Source: Aequorivita sp. H23M31
GTDB taxonomy: Bacteria > Bacteroidota > Bacteroidia > Flavobacteriales > Flavobacteriaceae
Assembly (NCBI RefSeq): GCF_004022485.1
Contig: NZ_CP034951.1
Span: 620,001-684,000 of the forward strand
Length of the DNA stretch: 64,000 bases
Reading direction: 5' to 3'
The position numbers were made by a program, and so were the translations under genes. Below are positions 10,079 through 18,449 of the stretch, piece by piece. Within the stretch, counting starts at the first letter, position 1. Every line of letters starts with the position of its first letter. The notes under the pieces were generated by a model that was not told where the DNA came from, ran no database searches, and worked only from the letters and a program-made list of their open reading frames with translations.

Positions 10079-11464
10079 ATGAAAAAAGCTGTGATATTTT
10101 ATGTATTTGCTCTGATTTTCCAAATATCTTTCGGACAGCAAGTCCCCGAAAAGCAGCTGGACAGTCTTTTTAGCGCGCTTTATAACAAAAAAATGTTTAA
10201 TGGGAATGTGCTTATTGCCGAAAAGGGAAACGTTGTTTTTCAAAAAAGCTATGAAATTGCAAATGAGGAAACGGGACAGAAACTGGATGAAAACTCCATT
10301 TTCGAATTGGCATCTGTATCCAAACAATTTACAGCAATGGGGATTGTGCTGTTGGAAAAACAAGGAAAGTTGCGATACGATGATCTAATTTCCAAGTTTA
10401 TTCCCGAACTGAATTCTTATGGTAATATTACCATTAGGCAACTATTGACCCACACTTCGGGATTGCCGGACTATATGGAACTTTTTGATGAAAAATGGGA
10501 TAAAACAAAATTTGCAACCAATAAGGATATCGTAGAAGAACTAGCAAAATATAAACCCAGCGTGGAATTTTCTCCTGGAGAAAAATTTGAATACAGCAAT
10601 ACAGGTTATGCTTTATTGGCATTGATAATTGAAAGAGTATCCGGTCAATCATTCGGGGAATTTCTAAAAGACAACATTTTTACTCCCTTGGATATGCAAA
10701 ATACTTTTGTGTACCGAAGTCGTTTCGAACCGAAGAAAATCGAAAATTATGCGAAAGGATATATGATCGACAGTTTAGGTGATAAAATTAATCCTGACAG
10801 TATGGGAAAAAATTATCTCTCTTACTATCTCGATGGAATTGTGGGTGACGGAATGGTAAACTCTACAACGAATGATCTGTTGAAATGGGATAGAGCGCTT
10901 TATGGAAATGAACTTGTGGACAACAAAGACAAGCAAATAATTTTCAGTTCCGTAAAAACACCAGATGGAAAAGAGAGCAATTATGGATTCGGCTGGGCAG
11001 TGGGAAACTCCGAAAAGTATGGTAAAGTGGTCAACCATTCCAGAGGTTGGGCCGGATATTACACCTTTATCGAACGGCATCTCGACAACAAAAAAACCAT
11101 CATTATCTTACAGAATAATATGGGAGATTTGACCACTATGCCTTTAAAGGAAATTAGAAAAATATTATACAACGAGCCTTTATTTTCGGATGGATTATTC
11201 CCAACTACGCTCAATCCTGACGAATTACAAAAATATACGGGCACGTATATCAATTCAGAAATGCCGCTCACTATCCATATTTTTATCAAAGAAAACATTC
11301 TTATGGGTCAGAGTGAAGGACAAAGCGCATTTCCGTTGGACAGTTATGAAAACAACACTTTTAAATATGAAATGGCCGATATTAAAATAGTTTTTGATCT
11401 GAATGAAAACAGCTTTGATTTTTATCAGGGAAAGACGCATTTAATATTCAAAAGGCAGGAATAG
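10079..11464 (+). CDS. Secreted serine hydrolase of the beta-lactamase/PBP class C fold
   Basis: The 461-residue protein has an N-terminal signal peptide (about residues 1-20, ending ISFGQ), so it is exported. The SxxK motif SVSK lies at residues 79-82, YSN at 172-174 and an HxG-like HSRG near residue 320; these are the three active-site elements of the beta-lactamase/D-alanyl-D-alanine carboxypeptidase family (Pfam Beta-lactamase). HTSGLPDY near 125-132 is also typical. A C-terminal domain of about 90 residues follows, as in many family members of Bacteroidota. The natural substrate cannot be told from sequence; family members include esterases, peptidases and true class C beta-lactamases. 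It is a monocistronic unit with the repeat array upstream. Confidence 0.87.
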   Translation: MKKAVIFYVFALIFQISFGQQVPEKQLDSLFSALYNKKMFNGNVLIAEKGNVVFQKSYEIANEETGQKLDENSIFELASVSKQFTAMGIVLLEKQGKLRYDDLISKFIPELNSYGNITIRQLLTHTSGLPDYMELFDEKWDKTKFATNKDIVEELAKYKPSVEFSPGEKFEYSNTGYALLALIIERVSGQSFGEFLKDNIFTPLDMQNTFVYRSRFEPKKIENYAKGYMIDSLGDKINPDSMGKNYLSYYLDGIVGDGMVNSTTNDLLKWDRALYGNELVDNKDKQIIFSSVKTPDGKESNYGFGWAVGNSEKYGKVVNHSRGWAGYYTFIERHLDNKKTIIILQNNMGDLTTMPLKEIRKILYNEPLFSDGLFPTTLNPDELQKYTGTYINSEMPLTIHIFIKENILMGQSEGQSAFPLDSYENNTFKYEMADIKIVFDLNENSFDFYQGKTHLIFKRQE

Positions 11465-11617
11465 ATTTACTAAATAATCTCTTTGGCGGAAGAAATGAAA
11501 TCTGAATTTGTGAACCTGGACATTCACTGATCCAAGTAACCTTAGGAAGAATTCGAATATAAAAATAGAAGAGAAGATTCCCATCAAGATCGCAAAGGCT
11601 GACCACTTTACCTATCC

Positions 11618-11812
11618 TCACTCTCCGATTTTCCTTTCAAAAATCAGCTCAAAATAACTTGCTGCGCCATATCCCGAAGTAGCCGGCGCGAATATCTGTT
11701 TAAATCTCCAACCCTTTTTGGCATAGGACTTTATTATTTCTTGATAATCTTCCTTCGGTTTTGTGATGAACATTCCGGATAATTTCAATTTTACAAATTC
11801 ATATTCGTACAT
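11618..11812 (-). CDS. DUF4177 domain protein
   Basis: This is a 64-residue protein with the pattern YEYEFVKL, then [21 protein letters not shown] and FELIFERK, the hallmark of the DUF4177 family of small soluble proteins. No membrane segment or signal peptide is present. Function is unknown in the family. It stands alone between the serine hydrolase (convergent) and a repeat-bearing intergenic stretch. Confidence 0.75.
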   Translation of the reverse strand: MYEYEFVKLKLSGMFITKPKEDYQEIIKSYAKKGWRFKQIFAPATSGYGAASYFELIFERKIGE

Positions 11813-11990
11813 AGCTTTCTTGGATTAGGTTATAGTTTCAAATCTCAAAAACAAGTTTACGACCATTCCAGGATAATACCTAATTCAACTGATTAAAAAG
11901 AGATTCTACATATTTTCTGCTGTAAATAAATATTGAAGTAATTTTTTTACATAGAGATAAACTAAAATGCTCTGACAGTAAAAATTAATT

Positions 11991-12056
11991 TCTCTGCAAA
12001 CTCCGCGTCTTTGCGGTTAATTAGTTACACCGCTGAGGCGCAAAGGGCGCAAAGAT
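11991..12056. repeat. Dispersed CTCTGCGAACTCCGCG-type repeat, copy 1
   Basis: The stretch reads CTCTGCAAACTCCGCGTC, TTTGCGGT, then ACCGC, GGCGCAAAG and GCGCAAAG, forming an imperfect foldback. A second copy lies at 15809-15870, so the two copies bracket norQ-norD-norE-norF. The rest of the 11813-12171 intergenic region holds no gene that I can see. Confidence 0.6.
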
Positions 12057-12171
12057 TTGCCTACCAATTTTATGAAAGTTCAAACTTTCAGGGATAAGAT
12101 TAGCTCTGTGATCTCTGTGCCTATGTGGTTCTTAATTTCCAAACCGGGGGCACAGGGGCACAAAGGTTAGA

Positions 12172-12405
12172 TTATATAGCCCACACCGTTGTTAGCAACA
12201 AAAGCAAAAATCCCACCAGCAATATTCTCCAAAAGACATTAGCTTTTTTGAGTTCCATAAAAAAGAAAGCCACACCGATAAATTTTAAAAGAGCCAAGCC
12301 TAAAATGATAATAGCAACATATCTCATTTCCAAACTGGAAAAAATTGCGGTGATTAGGGTCAAACCAATTAAGAGAAACCAAGTAATATTAAAAGTTCTT
12401 TCCAT
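12172..12405 (-). CDS. NorF/COX4-like small membrane protein
   Basis: This 77-residue protein consists almost entirely of three membrane segments (about residues 6-24, 27-48 and 57-76). The segment LLKFIGVAFFFMELKKAN matches the prokaryotic cytochrome c oxidase subunit IV family (COX4_pro). Its size and its place right after a norE-like gene are those of NorF in denitrifiers, a small protein that supports full NO reductase activity. It is the last gene of the nor operon. Whether it is best named NorF or COX4 cannot be settled without a profile search. Confidence 0.65.
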   Translation of the reverse strand: MERTFNITWFLLIGLTLITAIFSSLEMRYVAIIILGLALLKFIGVAFFFMELKKANVFWRILLVGFLLLLLTTVWAI

Positions 12406-12542
12406 AATTAAATTTTAATTCGTTTTCGTTCCTTTAAAGTTCTCAACATTTCCTATCGATTATTAAATTTTTTAAGTGTAAGCAGCTCCAGTCTTGATTC
12501 TTGGTTCCAGCAGGCCCATTTCGGGACGGTCTTGGTTCCTTT

Positions 12543-13127
12543 TCAATACAATAAATAAATTATGGGAAAAAGCAACAGCCAAATCAAATCGCACATATGC
12601 CAAAAGGCCGCACTGGATTCATAGTTTTGGATTTCTATGGTTTCAGGAGCTTTTCTTAGAGCTCTGCCAGAGACAAACAAAATTCCGATTCCAACGATAA
12701 CGTGAATAACGTGGAAAAGCGTGAGCATCCAATAGTAGCTAAAGAAAGTGTTGTAGCCAATGGTCAAACCAGCTTCCATTTTATCGTAATATTCTATTCC
12801 CTTTAACCCGAGGAATAAAAATCCACCAAGAATGGTAAGATTTAAAAACAGTTTGCTTTTACTGAAATCTCTCTTCTTTAAAAAATGCACGGATTGCGCC
12901 ATACACCATCCACTGCTTAATAGGAAAACAGTATTAATTGCTCCATAGGCTGTATTCAACAATAATCTCGATTCGTGGAAAACTTCTGGTTCGGCTTTGG
13001 CACTAAGCGCCATAAATACCAATGCGATTCCGAAAGTCACCAGTTCTAAGTAGATGATAATCCACATAAGAATTCCTCCGGGTGGATAAAACACATTCTT
13101 GTAATCTATTTTTAGCGTATTTTCCAT
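12543..13127 (-). CDS. norE: NorE-like, cytochrome c oxidase subunit III family protein
   Basis: The 194-residue protein has five hydrophobic segments and the subunit III pattern: FYPPGGILMWIIIYLELVTFG at the start, WMLTLFHVIHVIVGI in the middle and AFWHMCDLIWLLLFPIIYLLY at the end. Lacking the first two helices of the canonical oxidase subunit III, it matches NorE. NorE is associated with NO reductase and aids its activity in the membrane. It follows norD by one base and precedes the NorF-like gene by 137 bases. The symbol is by family and context. Confidence 0.78.
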   Translation of the reverse strand: MENTLKIDYKNVFYPPGGILMWIIIYLELVTFGIALVFMALSAKAEPEVFHESRLLLNTAYGAINTVFLLSSGWCMAQSVHFLKKRDFSKSKLFLNLTILGGFLFLGLKGIEYYDKMEAGLTIGYNTFFSYYWMLTLFHVIHVIVGIGILFVSGRALRKAPETIEIQNYESSAAFWHMCDLIWLLLFPIIYLLY

Positions 13128-13128
13128 A

Positions 13129-14898
13129 CTAGCTTTGGTGTTTTATTTTGTCGTACAGTTTTACCAAGGATTGAAGCAGTTCCACAGGAGTAGTCAAGAT
13201 TTGAAAATGATTTTGCCCAAACATTTGGGGCAAATAATATTTCGCTTGACCTTCGATTGCCAAAGCATAGGAATTTATCTGCCGCTGGTTCAATTCACGA
13301 AGAGCTTGTTTTACGTCGTTTATTCCGTATTTGCCTTCATATTTATCATAATCATTCGGTTTTCCATCTGAGATAAGGATGACCCATTTATTTTTGGTGT
13401 CTCTTTTGTCCAAAAGTGCTCCTGAATGTCGTAAAGCAGTTCCGATGCGGGTGTAGCCACTAGGCTCCAAGGTTCCGACTTTATTCTTGGCCTTTTGCCA
13501 CGGTTCATCAAACCTTTTTAAAGCAAGATAGGTGCTGTGATTCCGGGTTTTAGAGAAAAATCCGGCAATGGAAAAATCTACGTTGAATTCTTCTAAAATC
13601 TCACCGAAAATTATGGAAACTTGTTTTTCTACATCAATTACTCTGTTTCCATCGGCATAGCCATCGCTGGAAAGACTGCTGTCCAAAAGCATTAAAATGG
13701 AAAGATCTTTTTCCTTTTTTCTGTTGGAGAGATAAATATTTTCCGAAGGTGTATGTCCGCTGTGAACGTCCACATATAAATCGGTCAAGGCATCGAGGTC
13801 GAACTCTTCTCCTTGTATTTGTCGGCGTTGCTGACGGTATTTGTTATTGACCGAAGTGAGCATTTTCCGCAATCCCATTAACGTAGAAGCGTGTTCCCGA
13901 AGCGTGTTTTTATAATAATCGGAATCCATATTTATTTCCGATTTAGGGAAAAGCTTACAGAAATCAGGTTTATAGGCACGTTTGGAATAATCCCATTCAT
14001 CGTATGAAAGAAAAGCATCCTTGCTTTCTATTTCGGCACTTTCTGAAATTGTCGTGTTTTCGATGAATTCCGCTTGGTAAATGGAATGTGTGGGGTCATC
14101 CACACGAACGGTGTATTTCATATTGAGGTCTTCCAGAGCATTTGCGTGGTCGTTCAATTCGTCCTCGCCATCAAAATCCCGCCAACCGCCCTCCCACTCT
14201 TCGGCAGCTTCGGCCTTTTCAAAAAAGTGGTTCATCACATAATCCTCTTGCGCCTTTTTATCAATTGTTAGGGATTTTATTTCTTCAACAGCGTTCGCTT
14301 TTAAGATGGTATTTATTTCATCCTCAATGGCAGACTTCACTTTTTCGGAAATATTCTGAAGCACTTTCTTTTTAGGAACTTCAGGGGAATTTTCCATCCA
14401 TTTCCCATAAATAAAAGAATAATCAGGCGGATTCTTTTCTAAAGATTTCGCTTCATAATGACTTCGAAGTTCGTTGTGAATCCGTTCCGTTCCAGGGAAT
14501 TGACGAAATACTTCCGTTAGGACTTTTTCAGAATTTTCGATAGCAATTTCTCGAGCTTCCTCTAAAGTATGCTCATCTCCCAACTCATAATTAAGATTAA
14601 AATTTCTTTGAAGTGAAAGATAAAGCGTTCTAAAAAGATAGAAATAAAGGTTTTCTTCCGAAGAACCGAATTCTGAAAACCGTTCGGGTAAAAAGAAGTT
14701 ATTGTTTTTATAACCGCCTTCCCGTTCCGCTTCAAAAATCTCAATAGGATGACCTGTCACTGCCCTCGCCACCAAGGTGAGACGCGGTTTTATTTCGGCC
14801 AATTTCACCGTGTGGGCGATGGCTTCACGTGCACTTTTTTTTCTTCGTTTTAGAAAGTGGGCGACCTTGGTAAAGATAAATTCATCAGGTTCGAACAT
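13129..14898 (-). CDS. norD: NorD, VWA-domain activation protein for NO reductase
   Basis: The 589-residue soluble protein has a C-terminal von Willebrand factor A domain. Its MIDAS metal site is visible as DSSLS (within ILMLLDSSLSSDG), followed by the conserved GTALRHSG segment and ISDGKPNDYD. The N-terminal two thirds are charged and helical, as in NorD/CbbO. In the family NorD works with the AAA+ protein NorQ to insert the non-haem iron or mature NorB. It starts 10 bases after the norQ stop, supporting a functional pair. Confidence 0.87.
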   Translation of the reverse strand: MFEPDEFIFTKVAHFLKRRKKSAREAIAHTVKLAEIKPRLTLVARAVTGHPIEIFEAEREGGYKNNNFFLPERFSEFGSSEENLYFYLFRTLYLSLQRNFNLNYELGDEHTLEEAREIAIENSEKVLTEVFRQFPGTERIHNELRSHYEAKSLEKNPPDYSFIYGKWMENSPEVPKKKVLQNISEKVKSAIEDEINTILKANAVEEIKSLTIDKKAQEDYVMNHFFEKAEAAEEWEGGWRDFDGEDELNDHANALEDLNMKYTVRVDDPTHSIYQAEFIENTTISESAEIESKDAFLSYDEWDYSKRAYKPDFCKLFPKSEINMDSDYYKNTLREHASTLMGLRKMLTSVNNKYRQQRRQIQGEEFDLDALTDLYVDVHSGHTPSENIYLSNRKKEKDLSILMLLDSSLSSDGYADGNRVIDVEKQVSIIFGEILEEFNVDFSIAGFFSKTRNHSTYLALKRFDEPWQKAKNKVGTLEPSGYTRIGTALRHSGALLDKRDTKNKWVILISDGKPNDYDKYEGKYGINDVKQALRELNQRQINSYALAIEGQAKYYLPQMFGQNHFQILTTPVELLQSLVKLYDKIKHQS

Positions 14899-14908
14899 AG
14901 CTGTGGCT

Positions 14909-15733
14909 TTAAATCATCAGGTCACACAAATCCGTGAGCGCCTGGGTTATTTCCAAATCATCGGTCAAGGGTGCTACGATGGCCACTTTTACCGAAAGTC
15001 TTTTTGGCAACCCACTGTTGATAAGCAAAGCCGCATCAACCAATAACCTTGTGGAAACTGTTTCAGTCAATCCCAATTCGGTCAGGTTTCGGATTTTATT
15101 GGCAATATTGACCAATTTTTTGGCTGTGTCCTGAGCTAAACCGGTTTCAGCCATCAGGATTTCAGTTTCATCCTTTTCTGATGGATATTGGAATGAAATC
15201 GCCACAAATCTCTGACGAGTTGAAGGTTTCAATTCTTTAAAACCTTTTTGATAACCAGGATTAAAGGAAGCGACCAACATAAAATCAGGATGCGCTTTTA
15301 CGGTAACTCCAAGTTTATCGATATACAGCTCCTTTCTATGGTCGGTCAAAGAGTGAATTGCTACCACCACATCCGGACGCGCTTCGGCGATTTCATCTAA
15401 ATAAAGGATTGCGCCTTCTTTTATCGCATTTGTAAGCGGACCATCCACCCAAATTGTTTCCGCACCTTTAATAATATAGCGGCCAATCAAATCGGTGGAA
15501 GAAGTTTCTTCGTGACAAGAAACTGTAATTACATTCTGATTCAGTTTGTCTGCCATAAACTCGACAAATCGGGTTTTTCCGGTTCCGGTTGGACCTTTGA
15601 GCAGGATGGGAAGTTTGTTTTTATAAGCGTGTTCAAAAACCTCAACTTCACGATGGATGGGTTTGTAGAAAGGAGGTTTATGGTATCGCGCAGGTTCTTC
15701 TGATTTAACTATATGGCTTATTTCGGTTGTCAT
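14909..15733 (-). CDS. norQ: NorQ, AAA+ ATPase (MoxR/CbbQ type) for NO reductase activation
   Basis: The 274-residue protein has Walker A GPTGTGKT, Walker B ILYLDEIAEA and the sensor segment LVASFNPGYQKG, typical of CbbQ/NorQ AAA+ ATPases. The open frame extends upstream to a TTG at 15781, but the ATG at 15733 (MTTEISHIV) agrees with the family start and is chosen here. Together with NorD it forms a chaperone-like complex that activates the NorCB enzyme. About 670 bases, filled with mobile repeats, separate it from norB, so its expression may partly depend on a promoter of its own. Confidence 0.88.
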   Translation of the reverse strand: MTTEISHIVKSEEPARYHKPPFYKPIHREVEVFEHAYKNKLPILLKGPTGTGKTRFVEFMADKLNQNVITVSCHEETSSTDLIGRYIIKGAETIWVDGPLTNAIKEGAILYLDEIAEARPDVVVAIHSLTDHRKELYIDKLGVTVKAHPDFMLVASFNPGYQKGFKELKPSTRQRFVAISFQYPSEKDETEILMAETGLAQDTAKKLVNIANKIRNLTELGLTETVSTRLLVDAALLINSGLPKRLSVKVAIVAPLTDDLEITQALTDLCDLMI

Positions 15734-15808
15734 AGTGTTAGTTTTTTGTGTTGTTAAATTGACGCTTAAAACGTAAAACAAAATAGAGGTGAGAGATGAG
15801 AGATGAGA

Positions 15809-15870
15809 CTCTGCGAACTCCGCGTCTCTGCGGTATATATTTCACCGCAAAGGCGTAGAGTGCGCAAAGA
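15809..15870. repeat. Dispersed CTCTGCGAACTCCGCG-type repeat, copy 2
   Basis: This copy reads CTCTGCGAACTCCGCGTC, TCTGCGGT, then ACCGCAAAGGCG and TGCGCAAAG. CTCTGCGGT and ACCGCAAAG can pair with one mismatch. It resembles the copy at 11991-12056. A short GAGATGAGAGATGAGA simple repeat precedes it at about 15790-15807. Confidence 0.6.
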
Positions 15871-15939
15871 AAATCTCCATTTCAATTAAACATTTTGTCT
15901 TTGGTCTTAAGTCTTACTTATCTAAAAATTTAAATTCTT

Positions 15940-16359
15940 TGTCAGTTCGAGCGCAGTCGGGAACTCTTTATCGAGTGCCTACATTGAGGCTTCGACTGCC
16001 AGCCCGAAAGGTTTTTCAATTCTGGCGGGCGCTCAGCCGGACATTATTTTAAACTTATTCTTCAATTCAATTCCTTGTCTGTTCGAGCCTGCCTGGCCGG
16101 CAGGCAGGCGCAGTCGAGAACTCTTTATCGAGTGCCTACATTGAGGCTTCGACTGCCAGCCCGAAAGGTTTTTTTAATTCTGGCGGGCGCTCAGCCTGAC
16201 ATTGTTTTAAACTTATTCTTCAATTCAATTCCTTGTCTGTTCGAGCCTGCCTGGCCGGCAGGCAGGCGCAGTCGAGAACTCTTTATCGAGTGATTACATT
16301 GAGGTTTCGACTGCCAGCCCGAAAGGTTTTTCAATTCTGGCGGGCGCTCAACCTGACAT
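15940..16359. repeat. Three tandem nested foldback repeats between norB and norQ
   Basis: Three units begin at about 15940, 16077 and 16235. Each starts TGTCAGTTCGAG or TGTCTGTTCGAG and ends GCTCAGCCTGACAT or close to it, so the unit ends are inverted repeats. Each has CGAGAACTCTTTATCGAGTG in its left half and TTCGACTGC in its right half. All three carry a ~31-base insert, CAGCCCGAAAGG to CTGGCGGGC, in the right arm. Units 2 and 3 also carry a 21-base GC-rich palindrome (16089-16109 and 16247-16267) in the left arm, which unit 1 lacks. The region contains no gene. Confidence 0.82.
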
Positions 16360-16403
16360 ATTAGATTTCGTCTTATGTCCTAAGTCTTACTGTCTTAGGT
16401 CCT

Positions 16404-17753
16404 TTATTGAAAAGGATCCTTAATCGTTTCCATCGCCTCATCATTTGGGCGTCCGTGTTTATAGAAATCTGCTATGTAGGTGATTACACCAAAGGCAAAC
16501 AGGCTGGCGCAAATGATAAGTACCACAAAGTGAATACTTACTTGATCCTGGACTTCCATAAATTCCATTTTGTATTTTCTTTCCAAATAAACCTGGGCAA
16601 CTCCGGCAATTCCGAATGCCATGGTCATACCAATCATTCCGATATTCGTGGTCCAAAATGCTACTCTTCCTCGAACGCCATCGTATAATTTACGACCGGT
16701 CATATTTGGAAGGCTATAGCTGATAATAGCAAGCACAATCATTGCGTATGCGCCCCAGAATGCCAAATGCGCGTGCATTGCGGTTACTAAAGTTCCGTGG
16801 GTGTATAAGTTGGTTTGTGGCAAAGTATGAGCGAATCCAAGAAGTCCGGCGCCAACAAAGGATACAATTGCAGCACCAATAGTCCAGAAAAGTGCAATTT
16901 TATTTGGGTGCTTCTTTTCTCCTTTTCGGTACATATTCACTGCAAAGAGTGCCATTGCAAGGAAAGCCAATGGTTCAAGTGCTGAGAAAATTCCACCTAC
17001 TACCAACCAGATTTTATTAACACCTATATAATAATAGTGGTGGCCAGTTCCAAGAACTCCGGAGAGGAAAGTTAATCCAACGATTACATAAAGCCACTTT
17101 TCGATTACTTCACGGTCAACACCTGTGAGTTTTATTAATAAGAAAGCAAGAATACCACCCATAATAAGTTCCCAAACGCCTTCAACCCAAAGGTGAACAA
17201 CCCACCAACGGAAGAAACTATCTGTAACTTGTGAATCGAACGGTAACATTCCTGGCAAATAAAGCAGAGCAGCGAAAACGAGCCCCATTGTTAGCACAAG
17301 TGCTGTGGTGGTTTTTCGTTTTCCTCTAAAAAGAGTAAGTAAAATTAATGCCAGGAAAAGCAACACGTTTGCAACTACCAAATAGTCCAATTGGTGCGGA
17401 ATTTCAAGGAATTTTCTTCCTTCCCACCAGTTAAAGTGAAAACCTACAATGGCCGTAACTCCAACTAGAGCGAGAGAAATTAATTGTACATAAGCCAATT
17501 TTACGCTTACGAGTTCGCGTTGGGCTTCTTCTGGAATAATGTAATAAGCAGCTCCCATAAATCCGGAGAGAAGCCAAACCACCAAAAGGTTTGTGTGAAC
17601 GGCACGAGCGGTGTTAAATGGAATGAATTCGTGGAGACCATCCATTCCAATTCGGGCGAAGCCCATAATAAATCCGTAAACTAATTGTAGGATTAGGAGC
17701 AGCATTGATAATGCAAAAAACCAATAAGCTACTTTTTGCGATTTGTATTTCAT
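16404..17753 (-). CDS. norB: NorB, nitric oxide reductase catalytic subunit
   Basis: The 449-residue, about 12-helix membrane protein belongs to the haem-copper oxidase superfamily. ARAVHTNLLVVW near residue 50 holds a haem ligand His; WVVHLWVEGVWELI near 185-198 has the His and Glu typical of NorB; GTGHHYYYIG near 235-245 supplies the two further FeB ligands; MHAHLAFWGAYA near 328-338 holds the C-terminal haem ligands. The length matches the cytochrome-c-dependent cNOR, with no fused quinol-oxidising N-terminal domain as in qNOR. It catalyses 2 NO to N2O and lies 17 bases after norC. Confidence 0.94.
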   Translation of the reverse strand: MKYKSQKVAYWFFALSMLLLILQLVYGFIMGFARIGMDGLHEFIPFNTARAVHTNLLVVWLLSGFMGAAYYIIPEEAQRELVSVKLAYVQLISLALVGVTAIVGFHFNWWEGRKFLEIPHQLDYLVVANVLLFLALILLTLFRGKRKTTTALVLTMGLVFAALLYLPGMLPFDSQVTDSFFRWWVVHLWVEGVWELIMGGILAFLLIKLTGVDREVIEKWLYVIVGLTFLSGVLGTGHHYYYIGVNKIWLVVGGIFSALEPLAFLAMALFAVNMYRKGEKKHPNKIALFWTIGAAIVSFVGAGLLGFAHTLPQTNLYTHGTLVTAMHAHLAFWGAYAMIVLAIISYSLPNMTGRKLYDGVRGRVAFWTTNIGMIGMTMAFGIAGVAQVYLERKYKMEFMEVQDQVSIHFVVLIICASLFAFGVITYIADFYKHGRPNDEAMETIKDPFQ

Positions 17754-17770
17754 GATAAATCTGGTGTTGG

Positions 17771-18214
17771 TTAGTTTTTGGTAATCTGGTCTTTGGCCAA
17801 TGGCGAAACAATTCGGTCGAAGCCGTTAAGGTCAATTTCACCAATCCAATTGAAGAATGCGATTACGTCATCGGCTTCTTCCGAAGTAAATCCGTAAGCG
17901 ACCATTTTTCTTCCGTTTGGTTCCCAAGGAACTGGGGACATAAGGATGGCCTTTATAAGACCTTCTCCCCTACGTTCTACGACCTTTGTAAGTTCGGGCG
18001 CGTAATAACCGCCTTCTCCGAGGATGGTATGGCAGCCCATACAATTGTTCTCTTCCCAGATAAATTTACCTCGCACTACTGCGGGAGTAATGTTTTCATA
18101 GTTTGTCTGATCATTACCATCACTAAAGGAGTAGATGGTGAGGCCGATAAAGGCGAGAAAAGTCACGACCGTCCCGATCAGGAAGAAGGCGCGAGCTTGT
18201 TGTTTGGATAGCAT
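17771..18214 (-). CDS. norC: NorC, membrane-anchored cytochrome c subunit of NO reductase
   Basis: The 147-residue protein has one N-terminal membrane anchor (about residues 8-30), then a cytochrome c domain with haem-binding CMGCH at residues 58-62. The segment TILGEGGYYAPELTKV follows directly and is characteristic of NorC. A Met ligand is likely near residue 100 (LMSPVPW). It hands electrons to NorB. It is the first gene of the nor operon, and a candidate operator and promoter lie within 90 bases upstream. Confidence 0.94.
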   Translation of the reverse strand: MLSKQQARAFFLIGTVVTFLAFIGLTIYSFSDGNDQTNYENITPAVVRGKFIWEENNCMGCHTILGEGGYYAPELTKVVERRGEGLIKAILMSPVPWEPNGRKMVAYGFTSEEADDVIAFFNWIGEIDLNGFDRIVSPLAKDQITKN

Positions 18215-18260
18215 ATTGGTTGGGTTTAAATTAAGATATTAAGAGTTTTTAATCTTATAT

Positions 18261-18268
18261 CAAATAAA
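18261..18268 (-). promoter_or_regulatory. Candidate -7 element of the nor promoter
   Basis: On the minus strand this reads TTTATTTG, one base away from the Bacteroidota -7 consensus TAnnTTTG. It would start transcription near 18257, about 43 bases before the norC ATG. Its distance to the palindrome at 18291-18304 fits an activator bound near -40. Confidence 0.35.
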
Positions 18269-18290
18269 CAATAGATAAGTAAAATCGAAA

Positions 18291-18304
18291 ATGATAAATG
18301 TCAT
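18291..18304. promoter_or_regulatory. Candidate Crp/Fnr-family (NnrR/HcpR/FNR-like) operator upstream of norC
   Basis: The sequence ATGATAAATGTCAT is an imperfect 14-base palindrome with half sites TGA(T/C) and (G/A)TCA spaced as in Crp/Fnr-family sites. Its centre is 83 bases upstream of the norC start and about 40 bases upstream of the inferred transcription start. NO reductase operons are commonly controlled by this family in response to NO or low oxygen. The match is short and unverified. Confidence 0.35.
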
Positions 18305-18449
18305 AATTGAAAAAAATTAATCCAATAATTACGGATTTGACAAAAAGAGAAGATTATTTAAAATCTAAGAAAAGAGGTTTCTCAAAACAAGTAAGTTGCA
18401 CTTCGATTTTTTAACTTGCGAAGCTTATAGAATTAATCCCAACCCAAAT

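Noticed and set aside
15734..15781. TTG start extending NorQ by 16 residues
   Set aside because: The added residues are unlike the family and the ATG at 15733 gives a normal N-terminus.
16075..16293. Open frame rich in Arg/Ala between norB and norQ
   Set aside because: It consists wholly of the nested foldback repeats.
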